Positions 18,201 through 26,885 of a stretch of 64,000 bases of DNA are shown piece by piece. The stretch lies in the NCBI GenBank assembly GCA_049610385.1, contig JBMYZL010000001.1, forward strand, positions 1 through 64,000. The letters run 5' to 3'. Under the pieces are notes generated by a model. It was not told the DNA's origin and did not search any database. It was given only the letters and a program-made list of their open reading frames with translations. A program made the position numbers and the translations under genes. Every line of letters starts with the position of its first letter. The first letter of the stretch is position 1. This stretch comes from JBMYZL01 sp049610385 (GTDB taxonomy: Bacteria; Bacteroidota; Bacteroidia; Flavobacteriales_D; Sanyastnellaceae).

Positions 18201-18568
18201 AACACAAAAGGGTTTACGTTCCCCAGCAAATCGCCAAACTCTGGGTGATTGTAGCAGCCACAAGGAACATCAATGAACATCGGGGCAGTCGGCAAGCCCG
18301 CCGCTGTACTTGCAAAGATGTTGCTCAAAACGTCAGTTGGATTCGTGAATTGGGCATAGACGCTGTAGGTCACGTGGTAGGCCAAATCGCCATCCTCATC
18401 GAAATCACTCCCACTAAGCGGCGCATAAAATGCCGTGTCCACTTCGTAAAACACACCAGTCACTTGACTGTTCGCGTTCGAGACACCCAACACCAACATC
18501 AAGAGGACCATGACCCGAGTGGGCCTAAACAATTGATCAGCTTGCTCTTTCAAACGATTTGTTATCAT
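15293..18568 (-). CDS. SprB-like repetitive surface protein with type B T9SS sorting domain
   Basis: A 1091-residue secreted protein. After the signal peptide comes a Cys-rich region of about 250 residues whose first part matches the YDSWxTIG module (VQYDTYWTIGD). Residues of about 290-1000 form tandem SprB-type repeats of 60-75 residues, each with a V(T/L)CxGxxxG start and a GGTG core. The C-terminus ITPNADGYND...NRYGQEMF...YYYVIDF is the gliding-motility-associated, type B sorting domain. The family covers cell-surface adhesins and motility tracks exported by T9SS. It is the first gene of an operon with porP/sprF. Whether it supports gliding or only adhesion cannot be told. Confidence 0.92.
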   Translation of the reverse strand: MITNRLKEQADQLFRPTRVMVLLMLVLGVSNANSQVTGVFYEVDTAFYAPLSGSDFDEDGDLAYHVTYSVYAQFTNPTDVLSNIFASTAAGLPTAPMFIDVPCGCYNHPEFGDLLGNVNPFVFNAVPEVQYDTYWTIGDVLTETGPNITALEGEAGVTYNEANLCSSQIADGIILLNPPFISCANLNGLCVAACGADADCLAECANDLLDCQDNLSSEPFAAGDDLTIKIAQVTSACGFSLHACLNVFVEGNQTDPQTWCMDGNGTGILNVSNACEDFLDADAEVSVVDPLDCFGETAGIDVSTAGGAGPFTYNLIDWATGDLLATEIENDLGDLATFVGLGEGEYIVEVVDGNTCRDSTQIFSFVEPTPVLAAWELTMDNECPGVINNAVAVEVSGGVGDYFHTALHTSNPGPGEFPQGDTLYVDIPCFGTDGAWEFTVQDGNGCDVDTIIALNCPGEFEFTNDASDITCYGYNDGLFSGSLTGGTGELILSLENIVTGETDSITFGGGDFEFSDLIPGEYQMFGTDVNGCQVSTQFAIIEPPIVSTDHVTTDVLCAGECTGTIDYVASGGVGGFTFQTTTMNGETADANALCAGTYMAFSTDANGCIFEDQYFITEPDSIIYDVLVSDVTCAGEANGSICIENATGGTGVLTFEVDPPAGGYQLDPCFDVAVGTYTVNVQDENMCVVSVADLLLIEPEPVQILANVQHVTCTSFADGSVDVSATGGTGDIFLMAPATGELPYLVEGLDAGSLELVVEDANECETSLIVDILEPDSLVVEVLATSDPICGGDCNGVALLDVYGGTGGLTLTANGEEDADFNALCADVYALEVMDINGCSDTAQFVIIEPEPVGVLMNIADVTCTGMNDGAVSIVPVGGTGPVVWSIVEAGLDLANMYEGEYLVQVQDSIGCAADTSFVVGTEEETDMVLFMLSSPVTCWNERDGTATVSVTGGYQPLSFVWSDFDGQTTPTATGLQEDMYSVVVTDSLGCTLTSTVEVEPTIGCLFIAEAITPNADGYNDEWIVGGLEYFPNAVVTVFNRYGQEMFRSVGYRERWDGRFNNKDLPVADYYYVIDFVDGTDPITGTVTLKY

Positions 18569-18619
18569 GAATTTTGAATCTGCAGGTATGGAATTCAGAC
18601 GAAGTGCAACTTACAAACG

Positions 18620-18650
18620 TTGCGCGACCTAATCTAAATTGAGCGCGCAA
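18620..18650. promoter_or_regulatory. Dyad between divergent genes
   Basis: TTGCGCG (18620-18626) and CGCGCAA (18644-18650) form an inverted repeat, with a second overlapping dyad CTAAT/ATTAG. It lies between the divergent starts at 18568 and 18670 and could be an operator. No exact TAnnTTTG box is seen here. Confidence 0.3.
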
Positions 18651-18669
18651 ATTAGCGGATTTGAGATAC

Positions 18670-19446
18670 ATGGGCGACAGAAAACCATTCCCACTCCCAA
18701 CTGAGCCTCATGCGGTCTGTTTTGCGCATCCCGATTTTTTGGTGGCGTACAAGCCTCATCATTTGCTAGTCCATCGCACGGATTGGGCCCGGGAAGACCA
18801 CGACAACCTCAAAAATCGACTGCTGGACGATGGATGGGCATCCAACTCGGATGGTTGGTTGCAGCCGGTCCATCGGCTGGATCGACCCACCAGTGGCTTG
18901 GTCATGTTCTCGCGCAACCGGGATGCACATGCATCTTTGCATCAGCTGTTCTTGGCCCACGACCTCGAGAAAACCTACTTTGCTTTAATTCGCGGATGGC
19001 TGCCCGAATCTCGGTGTGTCATCGAAAAACCTCTCCCCACAAGCCACCACCCTGATCCCAAACCCGCTCAAACGGTGGTAGAGGAATTGGAGCGCATCGA
19101 ATCTCCTTGGGCCATGACACGCTATGCCACGACACGTCTTTCATTGATCCGCTGCACACCGAAAACCGGTCGTTACCATCAGATTCGCTTGCATTTGAAA
19201 CACCTGCGACATCCGATTTTGGGAGACACCGCTCATGGTGACCGTGCGCACAATCGTTGGCTCCGCAACAGCCCATTTGATTTTGTCCTGATGCTTCATG
19301 CAGGCCAATTGTCCTTCACCCATGGAGGGGATCACCACCAAATCTCCAGAGGGTTTTCCCCTTCGATGAAATCGTTTCTCGACGCATTGGGATTTGGGGT
19401 CCACAACGATATCTTTGGTTCATGTTCGGGGTTGATGAAAGCGTGA
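18670..19446 (+). CDS. RNA pseudouridine synthase, RluA family (TruC-like)
   Basis: A 258-residue enzyme with the RluA catalytic motif HRLDRPTSGLV, which holds the catalytic Asp. The start of the domain, FLVAYKPHHLLVH, and TGRYHQIRLHLKHLRHPILGD are also diagnostic. The short N-terminus without an S4 domain and the length fit TruC, which modifies U65 of some tRNAs; assignment within the family is by eye only. The ATG at 18670 is preferred to the TTG nine bases earlier. The 3' end overlaps the next gene by 25 bases. Confidence 0.9.
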   Translation: MGDRKPFPLPTEPHAVCFAHPDFLVAYKPHHLLVHRTDWAREDHDNLKNRLLDDGWASNSDGWLQPVHRLDRPTSGLVMFSRNRDAHASLHQLFLAHDLEKTYFALIRGWLPESRCVIEKPLPTSHHPDPKPAQTVVEELERIESPWAMTRYATTRLSLIRCTPKTGRYHQIRLHLKHLRHPILGDTAHGDRAHNRWLRNSPFDFVLMLHAGQLSFTHGGDHHQISRGFSPSMKSFLDALGFGVHNDIFGSCSGLMKA

Positions 19447-20480
19447 AATGGGAAACGCCGCATGCTTGGCGTCCAGTGCCTTTTTTGACCCCGGACTACA
19501 GCAAACCTGAAGCTTGGGGATTGCACCCAAGACATGTGCCGCTGTTGGCCTGGCCCATTGGATATGGACCCGAGCCATCTCAGAAGAACAACCTTTGGTC
19601 TTTCTGGAAGCGTGAGGAGCCCGCCAAAGCCCTCAAGGATGTGGGGCCCGCGGATGTCTTTTTTGTTCACCCCACCACCCATGTCGAAGCCGACGGGGAA
19701 TGGAACGCCGACTGGAACAGTGAAATTGCCAATGCCATATCTGACAAGTGGCCATTGCAACACCAAGTGTCTGTTTTTCGGGGTTGCGGAAGGATTTTTG
19801 CGCCTCGCTACCGTCAGGCCCATCTGCGCTCGTTTTATCAGCCGGGGCCAGACCGGGATGCCGCTGTGGAATTGGCATACGAAGACGTACGAGCTGCATT
19901 TGAATGGTTTCTCGAATATGAAAACAATGGCCGTCCCATCATCCTCGCAGGGCACAGCCAAGGCAGCTATCACTGCATCCGACTGCTCATGGATTTCTTT
20001 GATGGTGAGGAGCAAGTGAGCGCACGCGAGCGTTTGGTGGTTGCATATCTTCCTGGGATGCAAATGCAACCGCATGCCCTACAGCATGTGCCCCCCTTGT
20101 TTGCGCCTGATGCCGTGGGCGGATATGTGACATGGATGACGGCATCCGAAGGATTTTTCCCAGAATATTACACCCCAGATTTCGTACTCAACCCCACAGT
20201 GAATCCCATCACATGGCTGCCCGATTCCACGACCTTTTCAAGTTTTGATGCACATCTGGGCATTTTGAATCGCAGTTTCAGGGTCCGTCACTCCGCCACC
20301 ATTTCCGCCCGACCCCACGAGGGACTTCTGTGGATCAAACCCTTGAAAATGGCCCTCGGCTCCTTGGTCAAAATGCAAGACTGGCACGTTGCTGATTACA
20401 ACCTTTTTTGGCCCAACATCCGACGCAATGCTGAATTGCGGCTTCAGGTTTGGACTGACCAAAACAACCAACCATCCTGA
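19422..20480 (+). CDS. DUF3089 alpha/beta-hydrolase-like protein
   Basis: The 352-residue product carries DUF3089 landmarks: ADVFFVHPTTH, FAPRYRQAHLRSFYQ, and the nucleophile elbow AGHSQGSYH with the expected serine. DUF3089 proteins have an alpha/beta-hydrolase fold and an unknown substrate. No signal peptide is visible, although many relatives are exported. The start overlaps the pseudouridine synthase gene, which suggests coupling. A GTG at 19443 is an alternative start. icmF follows after 33 bases with its own -7 box. Confidence 0.85.
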   Translation: MFGVDESVKWETPHAWRPVPFLTPDYSKPEAWGLHPRHVPLLAWPIGYGPEPSQKNNLWSFWKREEPAKALKDVGPADVFFVHPTTHVEADGEWNADWNSEIANAISDKWPLQHQVSVFRGCGRIFAPRYRQAHLRSFYQPGPDRDAAVELAYEDVRAAFEWFLEYENNGRPIILAGHSQGSYHCIRLLMDFFDGEEQVSARERLVVAYLPGMQMQPHALQHVPPLFAPDAVGGYVTWMTASEGFFPEYYTPDFVLNPTVNPITWLPDSTTFSSFDAHLGILNRSFRVRHSATISARPHEGLLWIKPLKMALGSLVKMQDWHVADYNLFWPNIRRNAELRLQVWTDQNNQPS

Positions 20481-20486
20481 AGGTCC

Positions 20487-20494
20487 TAAATTTG
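20487..20494 (+). promoter_or_regulatory. -7 box of icmF
   Basis: TAAATTTG, an exact TAnnTTTG, lies 19 bases before the icmF ATG in the gap after the DUF3089 stop. No clear -33 TTTG is seen at the normal distance. Confidence 0.5.
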
Positions 20495-20513
20495 TGCCAG
20501 CATCATCAACGAA

Positions 20514-23500
20514 ATGGTCTCAGCACATCCCCCCTCTCCCAAGCCCTATCAGCCTGCGAACCAAGTGCGCATTGTCACCGCCGCAAGCCTTTTTGACGGT
20601 CACGACGCCGCCATCAACATCATGCGCCGGATCATGCAAAGGTCAGGTTGTGAAGTCATCCACCTCGGGCACGATCGCAGTGTGGAAGAAGTCGTCAATA
20701 CGGCCATCCAGGAAGATGCACAGGCCATTGCCATGACGTCCTATCAAGGGGGGCACATGGAATACTTCAAATACATGCACGATTTGTTGCATGAACGCGG
20801 GGCCGGTCACATCCGCATTTTTGGTGGAGGGGGTGGAACCATCTTGCCTGAAGAGATTGAGGAATTGCATGCGTATGGCATTGCCCGCATTTACCATCCA
20901 GATGATGGCCGCGCGATGGGCTTGCAAGGGATGATCAATGATTTGATTGAGCAAGCTGATTTTGCCACGGTTCCCTCTGTCAGTGACCTGGATGGTGCGC
21001 TCGACCGACTGGGCGAAGGCCAAATTCGTGACCTCGCCCGCTGCATTTCGGCCGCAGAAAACGACCCTGACGGTTTTGCAGAGGCTTTTGCTTCAAGCTG
21101 CCCAGAACTTCCCGATGTCCCTGTTTTGGGCATCACAGGGACTGGGGGAGCTGGAAAGTCTTCGATGGTCGATGAATTGGTTCGTCGATTCCTGCTTGAT
21201 TTCCCCGAAAAGCGTATCGGATTGATCAGTGTGGATCCATCCAAGCGAAAGACTGGGGGCGCTTTGTTGGGAGACCGAATTCGAATGAACGCCATTCAAA
21301 GCAACCGGGTCTACATGCGATCCCTGGCCACACGACAATCCAATTTGGCCTTGTCGAAACATGTCGCTGAAGCGGTGAATGTCCTGAAAATGGCCGGATT
21401 TGATTTGATCGTTTTGGAAACATCCGGCATCGGCCAGAGTGATACGGAAATCATGGATCACAGCGATGTGGCGTTGTACATCATGACCCCTGAATTTGGT
21501 GCGGCGACGCAACTCGAGAAAATTGACATGCTCGACTTCGCCGATATCGTAGCCATCAACAAATTTGATAAGCGAGGTGCCCTCGATGCCATCCGCGACG
21601 TCCGGAAGCAATACAAACGCAACCACGATTTGTGGGATGCCCAAGATGTTGAACTGCCCGTTGTGGGCACCATTGCATCGCAATTCAATGATCCTGGCAC
21701 CAATCGCTTGTACAGGATGATCATGAAGGCCATCTCAGATCGGACCGGGGCGACACTCCAGAGTCAATTTGAAGGAACGGGGGAGGAAAGTCAAAAAGCC
21801 TTTGTCATACCACCCGATCGGGTTCGGTATCTCAGTGAAATCTCCGAGGCCAACCGCACATACAACGCACATGCTGAAAAGCAGTCAGACATCGCGGGCC
21901 GCTTGCAAGCTTTGCGTGAGACTGCTGAACTTTTGGACCCTGCAGATCGGGCGGCTGTCCTGGCCAAAGCCGACGCAGTCCAACTGGAAATCGATCCGAA
22001 ACTTTTGGCGGCATTGGAAAAATGGCCAGAACTAAAAGACCGTTACGAAGCGCCCGTTTTCAGCTTCGAAGTCAGAAATCGCACCCTGAACATTGAAACC
22101 ACAACGAAAAGTTTGTCCCAACAGGACATCCCGAAAGTGGCAGTTCCCCAGTTGAGCGGATGGCGAGATTTGCTTCGTTGGCTGATGCAAGAAAATTTGC
22201 CAGGTTCATTCCCGTACACTGCGGGCATCTACCCCTTCAAAAGACAGGGAGAAGATCCAACCCGGATGTTTGCCGGTGAAGGAGGCCCTGAGCGCACGAA
22301 CAAGCGTTTCCATTATGTGTCGCTGGGCATGCCTGCCAAACGCCTTTCCACAGCATTTGATTCTGTGACCTTGTATGGTCGCGATCCAGATCGAAGGCCT
22401 GACATCTACGGAAAAGTGGGCAACAGCGGGGTGAGCATTTGCTGTTTGGATGATGCCAAAAAACTTTACAGCGGATTTGACCTGTGCGCCGAAGCGACCA
22501 GTGTTTCGATGACCATCAACGGCCCCGCTCCAATGCTATTGGGTTACTTCCTGAATGCGGCCATCGACCAACAGTGTGAAAAGTACATCCGCGAACATGG
22601 ATTGGAAAAGAATGTCGAAAAGGTGCTCCGAAAAAAATGGGACGGACGTGGATTGGCGAGACCGATTTACCGCGGCGAATTGCCGGAAGGCAATGATGGC
22701 TTGGGGTTGTTGTTGCTCGGGTGTACGGGGGATGAAGTCCTCCCCGCATCCACATATGAGGCCATCCGCGCACATGCCTTGCAAAGTGTTCGGGGCACAG
22801 TTCAAGCCGACATTTTGAAGGAAGACCAAGCCCAGAACACCTGCATTTTCTCCACAGAATTTGCCTTGCGTTTGATGGGTGATGTCCAGCAAAGTTTCAT
22901 CCAGCGGGAGGTCCGGAATTTTTACTCGGTTTCCATCAGTGGTTACCACATCGCGGAGGCAGGTGCCAATCCCATTACGCAATTGGCCTTCACATTGGCC
23001 AATGGATTTACGTACGTGGAATATTTTTTGAGTCGTGGTATGCACATTGATGCCTTCGGCCCCAATTTGAGCTTCTTTTTCTCCAATGGCATTGATGCGG
23101 AATATGCAGTCATCGGTCGCGTGGCGCGCCGGATTTGGGCCAAGGCCATGCGGGACAAATACGGGGCGTCACCTCGTGCCCAGATGTTGAAATACCACAT
23201 TCAAACTTCAGGCCGCTCACTTCATGCGCAAGAAATCGATTTCAATGACATTCGAACCACGCTGCAAGCTCTGTACGCCATCTATGACAATTGCAACTCC
23301 CTGCACACCAACGCCTACGACGAGGCGATCACAACCCCCACTGAACATAGTGTTCGACGGGCCATGGCCATACAACTGATCATCAACAAAGAATTGGGAC
23401 TGGCCCGGAATGAAAATCCCATGCAGGGATCCTTCATCATTGAATCCTTGACAAATTTGGTTGAAGAAGCCGTGTTGGCAGAATTCGACCGCATCACTGA

Positions 23501-23891
23501 ACGTGGTGGGGTCTTGGGAGCCATGGAGACCATGTATCAACGTTCGCGCATTCAGGAGGAAAGCTTGCATTACGAAACCCTCAAACACACGGGAGAGCAT
23601 CCCATCGTCGGCGTGAATACTTTCTTGTCAAAAGAAGGTTCACCCACGCGCGTCCCAGGCGAAGTGATTCGAGCCACATCAGCGGAAAAAGAGGGACAAT
23701 TGGAGAATCTCCAAGCGCTGCACGAATGCATGGCCAAACCCGCCTCGGAGGCAATAGAGCGCCTCAAGAAAACCGCAATTGCAGGAAATAACATCTTTGA
23801 AGAGCTCATGGAAGCCTGCAAGATTTGCTCCTTGGGGCAACTCACGGATGCGTTGTTTGAAGTCGGCGGAGCATACCGCCGAAACATGTAA
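20514..23891 (+). CDS. icmF: Fused isobutyryl-CoA mutase IcmF (B12 domain, G-protein chaperone, mutase)
   Basis: The 1125-residue product has the IcmF order. The N-terminal cobalamin domain (about 15-150) has FDGHDAAI with His30 as lower axial ligand. The MeaB-like GTPase domain (about 200-440) has P-loop GITGTGGAGKSS (206-217), SVDPSKRKTGGALLGDR and NKFDKRG. The mutase half (about 555-1125) starts near FPYTAGIYPFKRQGEDPTRM, and SVSMTINGPAP is conserved. It interconverts isobutyryl-CoA and n-butyryl-CoA with adenosylcobalamin, the GTPase guarding cofactor loading. The GIYPFKRQGEDPTRM segment is IcmF-like, not methylmalonyl-CoA-mutase-like. Some relatives rearrange isovaleryl- or pivalyl-CoA, so substrate range is not certain. 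It implies a B12 requirement. Confidence 0.96.
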   Translation: MVSAHPPSPKPYQPANQVRIVTAASLFDGHDAAINIMRRIMQRSGCEVIHLGHDRSVEEVVNTAIQEDAQAIAMTSYQGGHMEYFKYMHDLLHERGAGHIRIFGGGGGTILPEEIEELHAYGIARIYHPDDGRAMGLQGMINDLIEQADFATVPSVSDLDGALDRLGEGQIRDLARCISAAENDPDGFAEAFASSCPELPDVPVLGITGTGGAGKSSMVDELVRRFLLDFPEKRIGLISVDPSKRKTGGALLGDRIRMNAIQSNRVYMRSLATRQSNLALSKHVAEAVNVLKMAGFDLIVLETSGIGQSDTEIMDHSDVALYIMTPEFGAATQLEKIDMLDFADIVAINKFDKRGALDAIRDVRKQYKRNHDLWDAQDVELPVVGTIASQFNDPGTNRLYRMIMKAISDRTGATLQSQFEGTGEESQKAFVIPPDRVRYLSEISEANRTYNAHAEKQSDIAGRLQALRETAELLDPADRAAVLAKADAVQLEIDPKLLAALEKWPELKDRYEAPVFSFEVRNRTLNIETTTKSLSQQDIPKVAVPQLSGWRDLLRWLMQENLPGSFPYTAGIYPFKRQGEDPTRMFAGEGGPERTNKRFHYVSLGMPAKRLSTAFDSVTLYGRDPDRRPDIYGKVGNSGVSICCLDDAKKLYSGFDLCAEATSVSMTINGPAPMLLGYFLNAAIDQQCEKYIREHGLEKNVEKVLRKKWDGRGLARPIYRGELPEGNDGLGLLLLGCTGDEVLPASTYEAIRAHALQSVRGTVQADILKEDQAQNTCIFSTEFALRLMGDVQQSFIQREVRNFYSVSISGYHIAEAGANPITQLAFTLANGFTYVEYFLSRGMHIDAFGPNLSFFFSNGIDAEYAVIGRVARRIWAKAMRDKYGASPRAQMLKYHIQTSGRSLHAQEIDFNDIRTTLQALYAIYDNCNSLHTNAYDEAITTPTEHSVRRAMAIQLIINKELGLARNENPMQGSFIIESLTNLVEEAVLAEFDRITERGGVLGAMETMYQRSRIQEESLHYETLKHTGEHPIVGVNTFLSKEGSPTRVPGEVIRATSAEKEGQLENLQALHECMAKPASEAIERLKKTAIAGNNIFEELMEACKICSLGQLTDALFEVGGAYRRNM

Positions 23892-23909
23892 AGCACGAAA
23901 TCACTGCAG

Positions 23910-24770
23910 ATGAAAAGCACAGCTGGGGTGGCTTGGATGTTGGTCGCGACAGTCCTTTACACGGCAGCCAACCTCTGTGTCAAGGCACTCGGCCACTTGC
24001 CCACGGAGGAATTGGTCTTCTTGAGGTCGGTTGTCTCATTGGTTTTGGCTGGCACCTGGTTGATTTGGAAGGGACATCCCTTGTTCGGATTCAACCGAAA
24101 GTGGCTCCTCATCCGTGGCATTTTTGGGACCCTCGGCTTGGCCACTTTTTTTCATACCATTCGGCACATTCCCTTGGCCTCGGCAACGGTCATCCAGTAC
24201 CTCTCCCCCATTTTTACGGTTGTACTCGCCCGTCGATTTGACGGCCAAGCAAGCATGCGGCCTATTCAATGGTTGTTTTTTGCCATGGCCTTTGGGGGGG
24301 TGCTCATGGTAAAAGGATTCGACCCGAGGATCAGTTGGCTCTATTTGGGACTCGGTGTGACCAGCGCAATGGCTGCAGGAGTCGCCTATTTGGCCACGAT
24401 GAAATGCCGCGAAACTGATCATCCTGTGGGTGTTGTCATTTGGTTTCACTGGGTGGCCGTTCCCATCACAGGTACATTTACGGCCTTTTCATGGGTGCCT
24501 CCTGTGGGATGGGAATGGGGATTGGCGCTTGCCATCGGGGTTTTGAGCATCTTCGCTCAAGTCGCCATGACCCACGCCTTGCATCGGGGTGAAGCATCCA
24601 CCATCATGCCCTTCAAATATGTAGGAGCCGTGTTGGCCTTCATCGCCAGCCTGCTCATTTTTGATGAGCGCTTGGGCGGTTGGGCACTGGGCGGCATGTT
24701 CTTGGTCATTGCCGCGGTCACCGCCAATACTTGGCTCAAGCGTGGTCAGAACGCATCCGCCAATTCTTGA
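23910..24770 (+). CDS. EamA/DMT-superfamily transporter
   Basis: A 286-residue inner-membrane protein with about ten hydrophobic helices in two repeated EamA halves. Typical segments are FHTIRHIPLASATVIQYLSP in the first half and AMTHALHRGEASTIMPFKY in the second. Drug/metabolite exporters of this type move small metabolites or amino acids out of the cell; the substrate is not predictable. It follows icmF by 18 bases, and its last 35 bases overlap the convergent gene at 24736. Confidence 0.9.
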   Translation: MKSTAGVAWMLVATVLYTAANLCVKALGHLPTEELVFLRSVVSLVLAGTWLIWKGHPLFGFNRKWLLIRGIFGTLGLATFFHTIRHIPLASATVIQYLSPIFTVVLARRFDGQASMRPIQWLFFAMAFGGVLMVKGFDPRISWLYLGLGVTSAMAAGVAYLATMKCRETDHPVGVVIWFHWVAVPITGTFTAFSWVPPVGWEWGLALAIGVLSIFAQVAMTHALHRGEASTIMPFKYVGAVLAFIASLLIFDERLGGWALGGMFLVIAAVTANTWLKRGQNASANS

Positions 24771-25200
24771 GCCCTCGACCGACCAGCCAAGCAGCAGGAA
24801 GATAGCCCACAAAATCAATCAAGGTGAGCCACAAAGGTGTGCCCAGCATCCAAGCATTGGCCATGCCGCCAATCCAAAACCAAGCGCCCAGGGTCCATGC
24901 TGGCCACATGGGGCGCATCCGCACACCATCAACCGGATTCAATTTCGGATGTGACACCAAGACTGCAGCGGCAGCACCTGCGGCCGTTCCCACCCAATGG
25001 GCGAGAGAAGCAAACAATTTGGTGGGCAAACTCAAACCTTCCATCCATACCTTCAATTCCATTTCACTCGCCCCCACAGGATAAGGTTCTTCAGGCCAAA
25101 TCACCATGCCCAAACTGTGAAAGGCCGTCATGCTCAAACTGCCCATGGCAATGCCGATCAACACGCCGGCAATGCCTCGAAAAATCACTTTTGTATCCAT
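24736..25200 (-). CDS. Four-helix membrane protein of unknown function
   Basis: The 154-residue product has about four hydrophobic segments (near 8-28, 60-82, 98-115 and 122-142) separated by short loops, with an acidic, Pro-rich first outer loop. I do not recognise the family. It is the last of five closely spaced minus-strand genes, starting four bases after the aminotransferase stop, and overlaps the end of the EamA gene. Confidence 0.7.
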   Translation of the reverse strand: MDTKVIFRGIAGVLIGIAMGSLSMTAFHSLGMVIWPEEPYPVGASEMELKVWMEGLSLPTKLFASLAHWVGTAAGAAAAVLVSHPKLNPVDGVRMRPMWPAWTLGAWFWIGGMANAWMLGTPLWLTLIDFVGYLPAAWLVGRGLKNWRMRSDHA

Positions 25201-25204
25201 CGGG

Positions 25205-26107
25205 CTAAAAATTCAAAGCACGTGCTGTTTCCAATATGTTGGCAGCATAATGCGATTTTAGTTGTCTGGTCATCGGACCTGGGCCAGGCGGCAAACGGCG
25301 ACCGTCGACAGATTCCACATGGGCCAAATCCCCCATTGTACCGGTTGTGAATGCCTCATCAGCAGCATACAATTCAGTCAAGGACAAATCCAGTTCGTCG
25401 ACGGGAATCCCCAATGAGGCCGCACTCTCCATGACATACTTTCGGGTCAATCCGGGCAAGCATGCCGTGGCTCGTGGAGTTTTCAAACGCCCATTTCGAA
25501 CCAAAAACAGGTTGGTGGCATTCGTTTCAGCCAAAAAGCCCCGTTCATCCAACATGACGGCATCATCTGCATTGGCCACGTTGGCCTCAATTTTGGCCAA
25601 AATGTTGTTCAACAAATTGTTGTGGTGAATTTTGGAATCCAAGAAAGTAGGCGCGTTTCGCCGGGTAGAAGCGGTAATCAAGGTCAACCCGTCATCCCCA
25701 TACACCCGTCCCTTGTACTCGGGCAACACAATCAACGTGGGACCATAAACATTCAATCTGGGGTCCATCCCACTGGTGGATTTTCGTCCACGCGTCAGGG
25801 TGAGTCGAATGTGCACCCCATCCCGCATTTCATTGGCTGCAAGGGTCTCCACCACAGCCGACCAAATGGATTCAATGTCGGGTATTTCCCGAAATGCCAA
25901 GGCCTTGGCACTGTCCACCATTCGATGTGCGTGCTCATCGAATTGAATGACATGGCCGTCTCGAACCCGCAAGCCTTCCCAAACGGCATCCCCTCCTTGA
26001 ACGACACTGTCCAATGGGCTGACGCCAGCATTTTCTCTTTTCACCAGCCCATTCACCCAGATGAGGGTGTCGTCATTGCGCGGATCAGGTGCATTGTATT
26101 TTGCCAT
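25205..26107 (-). CDS. Class IV aminotransferase (branched-chain aminotransferase-like)
   Basis: A 300-residue fold-type IV PLP enzyme. It shows the start VNG...SPLDSVVQGGDAVWEGLRV, the lysine-bearing SKIHHNNLLNNILAKIEA, the phosphate-binding region DERGFLAETNATNLFLV, and EAFTTGTMGDLAHVESVDGR. Members include branched-chain, D-amino-acid and aminodeoxychorismate enzymes; the D-amino-acid/branched-chain group is most likely. The upstream neighbour (31 bases) is a sulfotransferase-like gene. I recall plant proteins in which a similar P-loop domain is fused to a similar aminotransferase, which would suggest a functional link. The ATG at 26107 is preferred over the GTG just before it. It has its own -7 box. 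Confidence 0.9.
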   Translation of the reverse strand: MAKYNAPDPRNDDTLIWVNGLVKRENAGVSPLDSVVQGGDAVWEGLRVRDGHVIQFDEHAHRMVDSAKALAFREIPDIESIWSAVVETLAANEMRDGVHIRLTLTRGRKSTSGMDPRLNVYGPTLIVLPEYKGRVYGDDGLTLITASTRRNAPTFLDSKIHHNNLLNNILAKIEANVANADDAVMLDERGFLAETNATNLFLVRNGRLKTPRATACLPGLTRKYVMESAASLGIPVDELDLSLTELYAADEAFTTGTMGDLAHVESVDGRRLPPGPGPMTRQLKSHYAANILETARALNF

Positions 26108-26112
26108 CACGT

Positions 26113-26120
26113 CAAATTTA
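26113..26120 (-). promoter_or_regulatory. -7 box of the class IV aminotransferase
   Basis: On the minus strand TAAATTTG is followed by ACGTG and then the ATG. It gives the aminotransferase a possible leaderless transcript of its own inside the five-gene run. Confidence 0.5.
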
Positions 26121-26138
26121 AGTCGTTGTCCCGACGCC

Positions 26139-26864
26139 CTAAACTAAAGACTGAACCTTGAGCCGTTCATACAACGGCATGCACAAATCCAAAAGGGGCT
26201 GCATCGAAACAGGAAGATCCGAAGTTTGCGGTACGGGATTTGAAGTCGGCACCATCCAACCTTCCGTGGCATGTACTCTATGGTACCAGTACTTTGCCCA
26301 TACCCCATCCTCCTTTCGGCCACCTGCGGGCCAATGCATCATTTCTGACCGCCACGGGATGCCACAAAAGTTGCAAAGTGCCCGAAGGCTGGATTCAGGG
26401 GATTGAACAATTTGATCAGAATCCAAAACGGCGACGGGCCATCCACTTTCCTCACAGTGCTCTCGCCATTCGAGCTGATAAGCGTAACCCAAATCTTCCA
26501 ATGTGGGTGACTCCATGTGCGCGCGGTAAGACCGCAAAACTTTGACCGGGTGTCGAATCAAAAGCAAATGAACGTGATGAGCGAGCGTTTCCACAGGCCA
26601 AGCTCGCAAATGGCAAGCCATGTTTTTGAGAAACCGAATCTGGTGGTCCTCAGCCAGCGGCTGATGAATCCTGTCTGTGATTTCGCGTACATCCGTAGAC
26701 ATTGTTGCAAGCACCTCTTCTCTTGAAGGCCGATGAACACCGGACACCCGAAGAAAATGGCCAAATAAGGGCTCATCCAGCACCTCCGTATCGGGTCTGG
26801 AACCGAAACTATACATCAAGGCCGTGGAGCAATTTCTGGGCCCAGACCACAAGGAAATCACCAT
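26139..26864 (-). CDS. Sulfotransferase-like P-loop protein
   Basis: A 241-residue protein with the PAPS-binding P-loop SLWSGPRNCSTALMYSFGSR at its N-terminus and the 3'-phosphate motif RHPVKVLRSYRAH in mid-sequence, as in the sulfotransferase superfamily. No signal peptide or membrane anchor is present, so it acts in the cytoplasm. The acceptor is unknown. It starts 21 bases after the CotH-protein stop and lies 31 bases before the aminotransferase. WSGPRNxST is the variant often seen next to class IV aminotransferases, so the pair may form one small-molecule pathway; a link to the upstream secreted proteins is less likely but possible. Confidence 0.82.
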   Translation of the reverse strand: MVISLWSGPRNCSTALMYSFGSRPDTEVLDEPLFGHFLRVSGVHRPSREEVLATMSTDVREITDRIHQPLAEDHQIRFLKNMACHLRAWPVETLAHHVHLLLIRHPVKVLRSYRAHMESPTLEDLGYAYQLEWREHCEESGWPVAVLDSDQIVQSPESSLRALCNFCGIPWRSEMMHWPAGGRKEDGVWAKYWYHRVHATEGWMVPTSNPVPQTSDLPVSMQPLLDLCMPLYERLKVQSLV

Positions 26865-26885
26865 GCCTTTCTGGCCTTGTCCATC

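Noticed and set aside
20514..23891. Annotation as methylmalonyl-CoA mutase.
   Set aside because: The order B12 domain, MeaB-like GTPase, mutase in one chain and the GIYPFKRQGEDPTRM segment are specific to IcmF.
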